Shown piece by piece: positions 45,356 to 57,470 of a DNA stretch of 64,000 nucleotides (position 1 is its first letter; the number at the start of each line of letters is the position of its first letter). Made by a program: the position numbers and the translations under genes. The DNA lies in assembly GCF_030035675.1 (NCBI RefSeq), contig NC_084487.1:64553986-64617985 (forward strand). Direction: 5' to 3'. The notes below the pieces were generated by a model. That model saw nothing but the letters and a program-made list of their open reading frames with translations, was not told the DNA's origin and did no database searches. Source of the stretch: Rhineura floridana. Taxonomy: Eukaryota > Chordata > Lepidosauria > Squamata > Rhineuridae.

Positions 45356-46138
45356 TGTGGGCATCCTGTAGCCCAAAAGTGCCCTGGCACCTCTGAAGCC
45401 ACCCAGTTCTTCCATTCTTTCTTCCAGTCTGGTTCCTTTATATTTTTCCTTGTGCTTAAGTATCTCCCCTTCTTCAGAACAATTGGAAGGGGCAGAATTT
45501 TATTTGATAAAATATGTTTTTTAAAAAACTTTTTTGCCTGGTCATATGATTTGAAAAAAGAAGATTTTTCTCTCATCTGCCTGAGGACAAATTGGTAGGC
45601 TTCTGGCACACATCTGTGTGGCACACTAAAGTCAGAAAGGAATTACTTTCACTTCTTTTCTAGAATAGTATCTATGTTGGTCAGTTTACTCCCTTCTTTG
45701 TCCTCCCTCACCACTCCTCCACCTCCTCTTATGCCTTGTGTGCTTGCTCCTTCTTGTGCGCAGGCCATGTGTGTTGTAGGGAAATTGTGTCTTAGCAGCC
45801 TGCCTACTGCTCCTTTAATCTTACATTCCAACTGGGAGCTCATCAGAATAGATCAAAACTGGGAAAGTGAGCCAGCAATGTGGCAGGATCCAATGCCCGC
45901 ACAGAGCCGGGAGATGCATGCATATTTTGCTGAGATATTCTCCACTGCAGAATTAAATGTGTACACTTTGATTGTATGTTTATTCAATAAACATTATCCC
46001 CATTTTAAAACCTGCATGAGTATAAGTTACTGATCAATCTGTCAAGACACTGTCCAAAGATCCTATTCCACGTGGGTATGTGAAACACATGTCACAGAGG
46101 AAGCTTGCTAACACAATCCCTGGGATAGACAATGCTGA
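45356..46138. other. Non-coding stretch, nothing recognised
   Basis: No supported feature. Confidence 0.4.
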
Positions 46139-46340
46139 GCTGGACAGACTGTAGCTGAGTGGTAGAGCACCTGCTTTGCACACAGAAGGTCCCAGGTTCA
46201 ATCTCCGGCATCTCCAGGTAGGGCGTAAATGCCCCCTAGCTCAAACCCCGGAGAGCCACCGCCAGTCAATGTAAACAATACTGAGCTAGGTGGGCCAATG
46301 GTCTGATTCAACAGAATGCAGCTTCCTATGCTCCTAACTG
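46139..46340 (+). mobile_element. tRNA-derived SINE, full-length
   Basis: Head with tgtagctgagtggtagagc and ggttcaatctc, body with gagagccaccgccagtcaatg, tail gagctaggtgggccaatggt and gcagcttcctatgctcc. The best-preserved member of its family in the window. Confidence 0.82.
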
Positions 46341-48418
46341 CTACAGCAATGGTTGTTGCCAAAGTCTGTTGCCATGGACAGCAGAAATAAATGGGCAAAA
46401 ACACTCCCTTTTTTACTGTATGTGTGGAGGTTTCAAAAGCACTCCTTCGCTATAGAGTCCTTTGTTCATTTCATGCAATGGCTAAAATGCACCATTTTTG
46501 CATTTGGGGTATGGAAGCATTTGTTTTTTAGATGCATGGATCCAGGCTGCAGAGACAAATTGATGTAATGTAAATGAGTCTCAGAGCCGCTGATTGCCAG
46601 TCATATTTCTCTTGACTCTATAATTGGCTATTCCCTTCCATTATGAGGATAATATTTAAGAATTGTTTACATACATTTCTGTTCAAATAGCCTCCGTTCA
46701 AGTAGAATGGAGCCCACTTTTGGAAGGGGAACTTGAACTAAACATTTAATCATTTCCTGTGCAATTTTGACTTCCTGTTTCTTCTCCTAAACTAGAAACT
46801 GATCTGACAAGTAGCTGGTGACTTGAAGGCACATAAGAACAACAACCTGCTCTTCCTTCATGCCTTCCTTCTAAGATTGTTTGTTTGTGGTCCGCTACTA
46901 AACAAATCTGTGCCACTAAATACTAAATGCACCAGATGACAAAGTGTAGCTACAAAAGAATCAATAACATGGGGAGGGAAGGAAGGGAATAAAAGAAACT
47001 AAAACCTGTATTTCTTGTGCAATACAGTAAAGTCAGTATTGTTAGGGCAGTATCCATCAAAGATCTTTGAAGAACTCTCTGCTCGTGTGCAGCGCAAGGG
47101 TCAGGAACCTTTTTCAGGCCATGGGTCACATTTCCCTAGTAGAAAGCATTTGGGGGCCGCATTCCAGTAGTAGGCAGGATCAGGCACAAAAGTTGGGAAC
47201 GGCCAGAGAGACACACAATCACACACCTTTAACACAGACTCTCTTACACACCATTACAGACATAAGAAAGACACACTACCACACACACACCCAGAGCTAT
47301 TTCCCATGGAAACAGAGGCATATATTTAATTTCTGCAAGTTCAGTCAAATTTCATTTTTCATATTCTCATGGACTTAAAAACAGTTTGGTGAAAGAGAAC
47401 ACCTTTTATCTATCCAGACTGTGCAAAAGTTTAATAATAACAATCCTGTGAGGATTCTAACTGCCATCAAGTCAGCTGTCTGAGGAAAGAACTATAGGGA
47501 TGGAGTTGTCCTGGCTTCCTGGCCTGCAGTGCACATTGCCATCCCTTTCTATTGGATCTGACCTGTGTGTGTGTATGCTTGTGGGGGGTAATTCTAGAGA
47601 GGGGCTGCTCTTTATCAAGGACAAGACAGCCAGAACCTATATAACTGGGTTATAAGCCGTGTTATTTGAAGAACTAGTGCTTGAGCTTGCTTTTCCCTCC
47701 CCCTTCACATTCCCTTTTCCTTGTGCCATGTCTTTGTGAGCCTGACTGTCTTAGGACTGATTTCTGTAAGGTGCTCTGAAAGCCAATTTGGCTAAAGGGG
47801 GGCTGGGTTATAAATGCCACAAATAAATGAATAATAAAAGGCAAACAGAACTTGGTAATCCCAACAGAAGAATGCAAAGTGCATCAATGCACAGCTAACT
47901 CCAAGCCTCATGCTTCAAAATGCAAGTACATCCCCAAAATTACATTTTACATATTTGCAAGGAACACAAGTCTATTTCTGTGCTGAGACATTTCCTCTTC
48001 CGCCTTGATCTTCTTGCACAGGAAGGAGCACAACTGCATATTTTGTACATCAGTATTCTTTTCAGTTTCAACTGCTCTGCCTCCCCACTCAACAGTGTTT
48101 GGTTGGGAAGGGGCCCACAGAACCAGATGAAATCTGGTCATGGGCCATATCCACCTGGTGGACCAGGGATTCTCCATCCATGTTATAGTGAATCTAGACC
48201 TTGTAATCCTAAATATTAATAGTGGACTCATTCTCCAAGTGTTGATCCTTATGTAGTCAAAATGGCATCATTTCATGCAGAAAAGGGAAATATCAAAAGG
48301 CTTGGGAGAACCCCAAGGTTTGTAGAAATATTAAACAATCTTTAGAAAAATCACCTTGGGGGCAGGGAACCAAAAGCAGTTAAATTAAAGGAACAAGCAT
48401 ACTTAGTAGGCATGGAGT
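46341..48418. other. Mostly unique DNA, no gene seen
   Basis: A piece near 47097-47200 (gggtcaggaacctttttcag, gggggccgcattcc) resembles the left end of hAT-like repeats, but no right end was found. CA-rich runs lie at 47205-47295. Confidence 0.45.
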
Positions 48419-48810
48419 CAGGGGTGTAGTGGTCCAGGGTCTCAGGGGGCCTTAGACCCTTTACTTTTTTGAGAGCAGGGTCCCAATGTCTCCAGCATCC
48501 CAGGAGCAATCAGCATGAAAGGAGAGTGTGTTGGCCATTGAGAAGAGTCTTCTAACATGCTTCCTTGCCCTTTCTTGCTGACTGGAGCCAATCAGAGTGA
48601 AAGGAAGTACGTCACCCACTGAGAAGACTTTTCTCAGTAGCTAACACACTTCTCTTTCATGCTGATTGGCTCCTAGGGACATCTGTTGTTGTGGGAGAAG
48701 TTGCACATGGGAAGAACTGAGGAGTGTGGAGATGTCAAAGGACAACAAGTGAGTGAGCATGACTGTGGGGGGATGTGGCAAGACTATCATGAAGGGACCC
48801 TACACTTCTG
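48419..48810. mobile_element. Palindromic DNA transposon-like element
   Basis: The ends cagggg tgtagtggtcc and the complement of gggaccctacacttctg are inverted, with several mismatches. Inside, 48508-48556 and 48621-48671 form long inverted arms (ggagagtgtgttggc against gctaacacacttctc). No target duplication was visible, so it is old or mis-bounded. Confidence 0.6.
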
Positions 48811-49480
48811 AATTTGTCATTACATTACTGCATGGGATGCTGATATTTGTGAAGAGAGAAAATGGAAAACCGGGGAGGGAGAGGCAATGTGGAATGGACT
48901 ATCCTACAAAAGGACATGGTTTGTTGGTTGGCTGGCTGGCTGGCTGGCACCCTAAATAGGAGCACTCCACTCTGCAGTATTCTTTTGCAAGTCACAATTA
49001 TAGTTTAAAACTTTAAAGCTGCAGTTCTGCCATCACTTGTTAATGGATAAATCTTTTAACTTTAGCGGGATCTGTCCATAAGCAATTATGTGAAGGATCA
49101 CAGCTTTTACAGCTATAGCTGCTTCTATTTTTATCAACTCTATTTTTATTGCAAGCATTACAAAGACAGAGCAACAAGGCTGGAGGAGGTAAAACAACTG
49201 ACCAAATGTACATGGTTTTGAGACCATTCTCCGAAGCTGCTGCCTGCTCATATGCATGAAGCTGGATTAAATTATAAACAGCTTCACTAACACTACTTCT
49301 TAAATAAAAGACTACACAAGGTAAAAATGCAGCATGTTGAATGGAAGAAGTAGACATTCCACTCAATTTTTCTTGATGGCATAAGGTCAAGAGTCAAGGA
49401 GAGATTGAGAGAGAGGATACATTATTCCTATCCTTCAGCTTGAAACTTCACTCCCTTTCTCCATCCCAGAGTAACTGCCA
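48811..49480. other. Non-coding stretch, nothing recognised
   Basis: Contains a short (ggct)n run near 48926-48946. Confidence 0.4.
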
Positions 49481-49614
49481 GTATGAGCATGTTTAAGGGC
49501 AAAGGCCCTGCAGATGTCATTGAACTATACCTCCCATCACCATTAGCCATGTTGGCTGGGGCTGATGGGAGTTGCAGTCCAACAACATCTGGACTATGTT
49601 GGCTACTCCTGTTT
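49481..49614. mobile_element. Hairpin MITE-like repeat
   Basis: ctgcagatgtcattgaactatacctcccatc is mirrored by gatgggagttgcagtccaacaacatctgga around a centre near 49550. Related copies lie at 57342 and 59484. Confidence 0.75.
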
Positions 49615-50213
49615 TGGAGCTTCAGACTGAAGAAAACTCTGATCAGTGTGCAGAGCTCTAAAATGTATTTTTGATGTGCATTTTAACAACATATTAAAAC
49701 CATCTGGAAAGCAGACTCCCACTACTGGGACTGCTTGTTCTTATTTGTGGGGTTAATTCTGCCTGGGTACAATCATGTGTAGAAATATCATGTGCTGATT
49801 AGGCAGGTATGTGGGACTGAAAATGTACACAATCTGTTTAGAACCCAGCACCCATACAAACTGGTTTCCTGGTGTTACTGTAACTCCATCTCTTCTCAAG
49901 AACGGGCAACATTCATTTGCAAAATGTATTCATAAACAAGGGGAAATTGCATATTGTTGTAAGTTATTTCATTTGTGTTAAGGAACTATTACTGGGCTAG
50001 TAATATGAGAGAGGCCAGACGGATGAGACAGTGGCAGCTTTCCGGCAGCAGCATCACTGCCACTTTCCGGGATGGTGCAAGAATGGGCCAGGGTGGTAGC
50101 AAGGTTGGGGTGATGCAGATGCACTGGCGCCAGATTGGGTGTGCTGGTGCGCCCATGCTGCCCTGACTTTGCCAGCAACCTGCTCCATGCCCACAGCATT
50201 CCTGTAAATGACA
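49615..50213. other. Non-coding stretch, nothing recognised
   Basis: No supported feature. Confidence 0.4.
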
Positions 50214-50666
50214 GTGACACTTAGGGATGGGAGAGAAATCTGATTCAGTTCACTTGTAAAGGCAAACCTACTTAATTCTACATTTTCCAAAACAAGATGC
50301 AAATCAAAACACAGCCATTCTTTAACATTCACACTTTGTGCAATGCCGTTCTCAAGCCAACTAGTGTGCACAAAAATGCATATACTGGTGTCAAGTGTGA
50401 ATAAAATGCATATATTAGTGAAAATAACATACGAAAATGCATTATATTAGGGGGAAACGCTTTGCAAAAATTGATACATTTGGCAAAATTGCATACAAAA
50501 ATGTGTATTAGGAGAAACTGGCACTAAAATGTGGGTGAATTTTCATGATTCTTTTTTTAAAAAATCACAGACTGATGTGGAAATGTGAAGAACTGAACTT
50601 AAGATTGGAAAAACAAGAAACTGAGGGAAACCAATGTTGACAGTTTCACCCATCCCTAGGGACACT
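50214..50666. mobile_element. hAT-like non-autonomous element, copy 2
   Basis: Spans 50222-50658 (437 bp), from tagggatggg to cccatcccta. The flanks gtgacact (50214-50221) and gggacact (50659-50666) match at 7 of 8 positions, as hAT elements produce. It is in the opposite orientation to the 41359 copy: its gaaaatgcattatattaggg words are the complement of those there. Confidence 0.82.
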
Positions 50667-51250
50667 GTTGCCAGTGTCATGGCCCCTTTGGAGGACTCCT
50701 CAGAGGAGGAGGAGGATGACTTGGGGGCAGCAGTGGCAGAATCTCCGAGGATGCAGCTCCAGCTCTCCCTCAGCTGGAGAGTGTCTAGGACACGGCTGAA
50801 GCCCCTCAGTCAGATTCAAAGAATGAACAGGAGGCTCGCCTCCCCCCTGCAGAGAGAAGACGCCATTGAGTATTGCAACAATGCCGTCAGTCTGGCCCTT
50901 TGAGACAAGCAAGCTCTTAGAAGCCAGGAGGCTGCTTACCTGCAGCTGTTTTAGGGAGTGGGGTTTATAAGGCAGTTCGTGACTGCAGCAGGCACATCGG
51001 TTGTGACCTCCACATGAGACCGAGCTTCCAGAACCCAGACCCTCGGACTGAACTCTTGGCTCACTGGATCCAGCTTTCCTTGACCACACTTTTGGTACAT
51101 TGCTTGGAAATTCTCCTCCGACCTTCTCCCATCCTATTCCTGTTAGCTGCCTAGCCTTGGCAGATTTACAACCCAGCTAACTGCCGGCTAATTAGTTTAT
51201 GGCCCCTGCTATCACCCCTCTGACTCTGACAGCCAGGATGTCAGCTCCCC
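50667..51250. other. C/T-rich region with short acidic frame, unclassified
   Basis: A frame at 50634-50903 contains EDSSEEEEDDLGAA, but it begins inside the neighbouring transposon and has no family I recognise. The following DNA (ctgaactcttggctcactgg, cagctttccttgacc) has the flavour of an LTR or gypsy-type remnant. No terminal structure was found to prove that. Confidence 0.3.
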
Positions 51251-52059
51251 TGCTCAGCTGGCCAATTCTAAAATAAATTCTGTTATTGGTATTGCCACTC
51301 CTGCTGTTACACAGTACTACAGTTACGAAAAACAGTGCGCACACAACAAAGGCACATAGGTTATCCATGCATCGGGCAGGAGAAAAGGGTGGATGGACTG
51401 GCAGAACCAATCTGACACTCAAGCTAGCTCTCAAGTATGCAACTTTTCATGAGAATTGGGGCTTTTATTGAAAAACACTGACATGAATAGGCCCCAGTTA
51501 TGCAATCTGATGACAACCACAACAAACCAGTGTGGCGGGCAAGACTCTATCAGTGCTGCACAGCAAATTTGAATTTGGACCTCTGACGTTCAGGACCTAA
51601 ATAGTAGGTGTTCAACACAGGTTTGGATAGTAAAAAGTTGTCCTGTCCCTGCAAAGGAGGAAGAAATGACATTCTGGCTCTTATCATCATCTATAGGAAG
51701 GAAGAATTCAGAGAGGTCATCCCCTCCCTCCCAGCATGAATGTCAGCAAATGAAAGCATATTTCTGTGTTGGTTTTGTGGTTAATGCCATTTTTTCAATA
51801 TAAGTTGTTCAGAGATTGGGGGACTGATCATTTTAGAAATGCAAACAGCAATCATAGGATGGGGACTGCAGGGGAAGGGAGAGTTTAGCCTTTCCCGTTG
51901 CTATGGCCCGATGAAAATTCCACCACACACACCACATGCTGGTTTTGCGTCAGGATTGTGTGTGTGTGTGGTGTCTGTGTGTGTCCATCCACCCTAATCC
52001 CAACTTCCCCTTTCCTATGGATGGTATTTTCATTTCTAAAATGTTTCACACAAAGTAGT
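51251..52059. other. Non-coding stretch with GT repeat
   Basis: A (GT)n-type simple repeat lies at about 51956-51986. No gene supported. Confidence 0.45.
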
Positions 52060-52478
52060 TTGGTCCTATATGGGATACAAATCAAGGACCGCCTCTCCCC
52101 ACATGAATCTACTGGGATCCTACATTCATCATCAGAGGCCTATGTCTCTGTGAAGGGTGGCAAGAGAAAGGGTCTTTTCAATAGTGGCTTCCTGATTGTG
52201 GAACACTCTCCCCAGGAAACTCATCTGATGCCAATACAGTCAGTCTTCAGGCGCCAGGCAGAAGTATTGGCGCTTATCCAGGCATTTGGAGCTTAACTGA
52301 ATCATAATGTGGCATGTCATTGGTGTTTTGTTTACCTTTCAGTGGGATGGGGTGGATTCATCCTTTTTATTTTCATTGTTGGATGAACACTTCTATTACT
52401 TTTATGTTTTATTCTGTTATAGATTTTAAATTTTTGATACCTTGTTCTATATTTTAATACGATGTAACTTGTTTTGAG
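52060..52478 (+). mobile_element. Decayed L2-type LINE C-terminal remnant
   Basis: The plus-strand frame reads KDRLSPHEST, KRKGLFNSGFLIVEHSPQ and FRRQAEVLALIQAFGA, which parallels the L2 block RAFSVVAPELWN...SFRRQVKTFLFxQAF. A T-rich 3' stretch follows. It directly abuts the BovB copy. Confidence 0.65.
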
Positions 52479-53066
52479 ACTAAAGTAATGTCAACAGAAG
52501 ATTTATGTAACTTTAACGTTGACAACGAGGACAATGAACTTGTCAAGGATGATCAATTATCAATACCTTGGCACAGTCATTAAACAATATGGAGACAATA
52601 ATCAAGAAATCAGAAGAAGGCTAAGAGTGGGGAGGGCAGCTATGAGAAAATTAGAAAAGGTCCTCAAAGGCAAAGATATATCACTGAACACTAAAGTCAG
52701 GATCATTCAGACCATGGTATTCCTGATCTCTATGTATGGATGTGAAAGTTGGACAGTGAAAAAGCGGATAAGAAGAAAATCAACTCATTTGAAAAGTGGT
52801 GCTGGAGGAGAGCTTTGTGCATACCATGGACTGCGAAAAACAAATAATTGGGTTTAGAACAAATTAAACCAGAACTGTCACTAGAAGCTAAAATGATGAA
52901 ACTGAGGTCATCATACTTTGGACACATCATGAGAAGACATGATTCATTAGAAAAGACAACAATGCTGGGAAAAACAGAAGGGACTAGAAAAAGAGGAAGA
53001 CCAAACAAGAGATGGATTGATTCCATAAAGGAAGCCACAGACCTGAACTTACAAGATCTGAACAGT
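52479..53066 (+). mobile_element. BovB LINE fragment, C-terminal part
   Basis: Collinear with 36240-36613 plus 40849-41060. Frames at 52519-52857 (TKVRIIQTMVFLISMYGCES) and 52848-53066 (LEQIKPELSLEAKMMKLRSS, KRGRPNKRWIDSIKEATDL) are separated by a frameshift near 52850. It gives the uninterrupted reference for the L2 insertion site in the other copy (attgggtttagaac). It stops at gatctgaacag without the 3' end. Confidence 0.9.
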
Positions 53067-53107
53067 ATTTATATATATATCCAATTCATACAATATAAGA
53101 TGAAAAA

Positions 53108-53338
53108 TGGAAATGGACTGCCTTCAAGTTGATTATGACTTATGGCGACCCTACAAGTAGGGTTTTCATGGTAAGCAGAATTCAGAGGTGTTTTTACCAT
53201 TGCCTTCCTCTCAGGCTGAGAGACAGTGACTGGCCTAAGTGCACCCAGTGAGCTTCATGGCTATGTGGGGATTCTAACCCTGGTCTCCCAGGTCAAAGTC
53301 CAACACCTTAACAACTACACCACACTGGCTCTCTACAA
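53108..53338 (-). mobile_element. Sauria-type SINE (tRNA head, BovB tail)
   Basis: On the minus strand: gccagtgtggtgtagttgtt (A-box region), gaccagggttagaatcccc (B-box region), a core with gccagtcactgtctctcag, and a tail agggtcgccataagtcataa then tcaacttgaaggca. That tail matches the BovB 3' end at 41110-41140. The architecture agrees with the squamate Sauria SINE family, which is thought to use BovB reverse transcriptase. Confidence 0.85.
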
Positions 53339-54235
53339 TGTAACATGATGGTGTAAAATATATACAATAAAATATAAAGCACCATAAAAATAGTAAAAAA
53401 ATCATTAAAATGACTGTTGCTGTACTATCCTTACTGAGTAAATTCTACTCAGAATCTACCCATTAAAATTAATTAACCTGTTAATCATGTTTATTTTTAA
53501 TGGATCTACTCTGAGTAGGACCAGCATTGAATGCTATCCTAAAAGTTTTCAAATTTGTGAAGTAAGAAATCTTAAGGTATATTCATTTAAAGCTATTTCA
53601 TATGCAAATAGGCTTATTTGCAAGATATATATTTTAGTTAGATTGCCTATGTACAGGTATATATGCAAATATGAAAGTTTATTACTTGTATTTTCATTGT
53701 CCTGTCTGTTAGAATAATACATTTTTTTCATGCTGTGTGGCCTCTTAAACTTGACATTGTTTAGGGCCTCAGCAAGTATTAATCAGGCCCTGTCTATCTC
53801 ACAGAATTCCACCCCCAACCTGCTTTTTTTTAAAAAAAACTTTACCTGCTGTGGTATCTGGTCATATTTATTGGGCTAGAGTAAAGACATTTTTTATTGC
53901 TTGAAGAGACCAGGAGATAATTCATTCACTTCAGGGAATCTTCTCTCCTGCCTTACATGGCCTTTTTAATAAAACAAAGAAATAGAATTCTTCAGTTAGG
54001 CTACCCTAATTCCAAAGTTATTACAAAAGTAATTATAAAAGTTACACGACTTTGGTCCATTGTTCATACCGACCAAGTGAACTAGGCAACCCAATCCAAA
54101 ATCTATTTATTTGAAAGTAAGTCATGATACCTTCTGAACTAACTTCCACCAGTAAAGGGATTAGGATCATATAGCAAAAGGCCACCGTTGGTATGAGGCC
54201 AAACAAACAGCCATTTAATTAGACACTCGAGTAGA
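53339..54235. other. Non-coding, one palindromic repeat
   Basis: At 53430-53530 taaattctactcagaatctacccattaaaa is mirrored by tttttaatggatctactctgagta. A related piece is at 54100-54180 (gaaagtaagtcatgat). Nothing else supported. Confidence 0.45.
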
Positions 54236-54350
54236 ATTTTCCATTAAGAAGGAGCCGAATACCAGCTCATACTATTTGTCCATCTAGCCGAGTATTGTCT
54301 ACTCTGACTGGCAGCAGCTCTCCAGGATCTCAGGCAGAGATCTTTCAATA
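54236..54350 (-). mobile_element. tRNA-derived SINE, 3' part
   Basis: Complement of the tail (gtccatctagccgagtattgtctac) and of the body (ctgactggcagcagctctccag). The head is missing. Confidence 0.65.
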
Positions 54351-54491
54351 TTTATTTATTTATTGAGATTTAGAGACATTGATAAAAATATTTATGTCTA
54401 AGTGCTTTACATAAAATAGTATAAAATATTCATAAGAAAATACCAATAAAATCATTCCCATTTTCTGCCACATGATCATTTTCTTGTTTGT

Positions 54492-54620
54492 TATCCAAAC
54501 AAGATCTCTGGGTGGCTTACATAAATAAATAAATAAAACACAAGTCACACTAAAAACACTTAAAACACTCACAGAGCAAAAAGCCCAGCAAAAAGCCCAC
54601 CTTAAATCAGCATAAAATTA
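54492..54620 (-). mobile_element. Possible L2 3' tail remnant
   Basis: gatctctgggtggcttacataaataaataaa resembles the L2 tail. The rest is decayed. Confidence 0.45.
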
Positions 54621-54694
54621 AAACTAGCGTACCACATAGAGCAAACAGGAACTCAGGCAGAGGTGATCAGACAGAGGCTGATATCATCAATCAA

Positions 54695-54875
54695 TCAATC
54701 AATTTTCTTCCCTCCCCATTTTATCCACATAACAACTCTGTGAGGTAGGTTAGGCTGAGAGACAGTGACTGGCCCAAAGTCACACAGTGAGTTTCATGGC
54801 TGAATGGAGATTAAAACTCTGGTCTCACAGTTCCTAGATCACTGACTGCACACCACATGGGCTACCCACAACTAG
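54695..54875 (-). mobile_element. tRNA-headed SINE related to the Sauria-type copy
   Basis: ggctgagagacagtgactggcccaa and gtgagtttcatggctgaatgg match the core of the 53108 element, and the complement of gaccagagttttaatctcc gives its B-box region. It lacks the BovB tail and ends in a Caat-repeat (atcaatcaatcaatc). Confidence 0.75.
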
Positions 54876-55550
54876 TACAGAATCGTGGCATTTTATATTC
54901 CCCAATTTATTGCTAAATTGGTGACAATGAAAGAGACATTTATATACAAGTGACTGCTGTTGATGAAAGATCCAAAAGAATTTGAATGGCACAGAACTTT
55001 GTGAATTATTTTTATTCTGATAGCTAAGAAACGTCAGTCAACTGTATGGAAAGAGATGAACAAGGGATGAGTTTGCTTTGACCTTCTGCCATTGGGTTAT
55101 TGATGGATTTTACTCCTATTCACACTTCGGAGAGTTACAGCAGGTATAGCATGTCATGAGAAAAAGCTGCATCAGCCAAAATCCTCTTGTCTATAAAACA
55201 ATTAAAGGTTAAAGTGCCCTGTCCTCTCTTGCAAGAGGTTCCCCTAGCTTCTACTGCTGCTCGGTTTAAACCTGATCAGTAGGTCAAAGCAATTTACAGC
55301 TGTTTTTTCCACACTGCTTAAAAGAGAAAATGTGAAAAGTTCCAGAGTAGTTTGAATTATTTATTCATTATATTTTAATCCCAACCTTCCTCCAAGAAGC
55401 TCGAAATAATGTACATAGACCCACCCCTTTATCCTCACAAAAACATTTTTAATTAGTTTAGATTGAGAGATCTGATGGCAAGGGTCACCCAGATAAAAAG
55501 GCTTTGTGGCTGGGCAGGGCTATGACCAACATTTTCCATAAAACCAAATA
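54876..55550. other. Non-coding stretch, nothing recognised
   Basis: No supported feature. Confidence 0.4.
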
Positions 55551-55912
55551 CTTTAGCCCAGGGATGGGGAACGTCACCCCGGGGGCCAAATGCCTCCCTA
55601 TGAAGCCCTTGGGACTCTCTCCAGGCCACACCCCTTACCACCACTGTTTGAATACACTCCTTGAATACTTTCGCCTGACTGGAATGTGCCCTAGAACTCT
55701 GATCATGCTTCCCACTCGCCTGGAGGGAATACAGAGAGAAGGGTGTGAAGGTGTGTAGAAACTAGCTTATGGTAAAAAGGTAGAAATCACATTCATTGCT
55801 CGGCACACTTTTGCCTCTGGCCCCACCCACCACTGGCATGTGACCCCTGGAAGGCTTCCAGAAAGGAATGTGGCTGTTGGGCCAAAAAGGTTTCCACACC
55901 CCTGCTCTAGCC
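55551..55912. mobile_element. hAT-like non-autonomous element with 8-bp duplication
   Basis: Spans 55559-55904 (346 bp). The ends cagggatggggaac and gtttccacacccctg are inverted with mismatches. The flanks ctttagcc and ctctagcc match at 7 of 8 positions. The interior is non-coding. Confidence 0.8.
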
Positions 55913-56129
55913 ATTGCAAAACATTGCCTATTTCTGTCCGCAGAAATACTTGGTTAGAATGTCCTGTTTTAAGGACATCCACACGTGCTCCCTTGCGTAT
56001 TGCAGGGTGCAAGACTTGCTTATTGCAAACTGTCTTTTTGGAGACTGACAGCTTTTAATGCTATCATCCACTGTAACCTACACTGTGGTGGGTATAACCC
56101 TTTTGTGTGCTTGTGGATATAACATTACT

Positions 56130-57055
56130 ATTATTATTATTATTTATTGAATTTATTAGTTGCCCATCTGGCTGGCTGTCCAGCCACTCTGGGCGATGTA
56201 CAAAATAGGCATACAATACCTAGACATTAAAAAACTAAAAACAATGAAGATAAAATCTAGCCCACCTCAAAAGCCTTCCTGAAGAGCCAGGTCTTTAAGG
56301 CCTGGCGGAAACTCATCATGGAAGGGGCATGGCGGTGATCATTTGGGAGGGAGTTCCACAGGGTGGGGGCCACAACTGAAAAAGCCCTCTCTCTAGTCCT
56401 CACCAATTTGGCTGTTTTGACTGATGGGATGGAGAGAAGGTCTTTTGAGGCTGATCTTGTTAGGCGGCATAGCTGATGACGCTGGAGGTGCTCCTTTAGA
56501 TAGACTGGGCCGAAACCGTATAGGGATTTAAAGGTCAAAACCAACACCTTGAATTGGGCCCGGTAAGCAACTGGTAACCAGTGCAACTCTTTTAGCATTG
56601 GAGTGATATGATCTCACCAGCGGCTGCCTTTAATCAGGCAAGCCGCCACATTCTGTACCAGTTGCAGCTTCTGGACCGCTTTCAAGGGTAGCACCATGTA
56701 GAGCGCATTACAGTAGTCTAGGCTGCTGCAGCAGCTCTAGCCCGTGTCCGATCGTCATCAGAGCGAGATTTCCTCCACCGGCGCTCTAGCCATCTCACCT
56801 CCCACCTCAGAGTTTGCAACCATGGAGTATACCACGGTGCTGTCTGAGCTCTATTCAGGGGGAGAGGGCGTTTCGGAGTCACCCGGTCTAATGCCCCGGT
56901 GATCGCCTTATTCCACTCCTCCACCAGGGTCTCGACCGAGTGCCCGTCTGCAGGCTCCATGAAGTCCCCAAGCTCATTCAGGAATCCATCAGGATCCATC
57001 AAGCCCCTGGGGCGGACCATCCTAATGGTGGGGTGGGGGTGGAATGGACCTGAAC
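56130..57055 (-). mobile_element. L2 subfamily A copy with the RT core missing
   Basis: The minus strand from 56722 down to 56130 has the end of the protein (LHWLPVAYRAQFKVLVLTFK, RERAFSVVAPTLWNSLPND, MSFRQALKTWLFRKAF) and the 3' tail. The next upstream part (56723-57055) jumps to the endonuclease/RT linker (IRMVRPRGLMDPDGF, ALDRVTPKRPLPLNRAQT, APWYTPWLQTLRWE). Everything between, including the YADD region, is absent. The junction lies just after cagtagtctaggc at 56722. The cleanest reading is an internal deletion in one copy; two adjacent insertions are possible. Confidence 0.82.
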
Positions 57056-57341
57056 ATGCCACTTCGGCAGCATCTTTGTTTTTAAATTTATAGTAAAACA
57101 TTGTTTCATTGAAGCACTATTTTGCAAATATTTTAATCCTTGTTTTTTTACATGAAGTGAAACAACATTTTAGTGCAATTAAAAATAAACATGCTGCTAA
57201 AATGGCATTGGACAGAAAGGTGAAGATATGCCCAAGTAAAATAAGCATAGAAATAGGTGTAACGCCCTAAAACTTCACTGCACACATCAAAATCACACCT
57301 CTTCAAAAAGACACAAAGAGTGACACTGAGGTGATCTCCAC
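57056..57341. other. Short non-coding gap
   Basis: Nothing recognised. Confidence 0.4.
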
Positions 57342-57470
57342 CAGCCTTCCTAAACCTGATGCCCTCCAGATGTTTTGGACTACTAATCTCATGACAGATT
57401 GATGGGATTTATATTCCAAAACATCTGGAGGAGCATCAGGTTGAGGAAGGCTGATGTAGGCCTTCAGTTT
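57342..57470. mobile_element. Hairpin MITE-like repeat
   Basis: gatgccctccagatgttttgga is mirrored by ccaaaacatctggaggagcatc. Related to the copies at 49481 and 59484. Confidence 0.78.
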
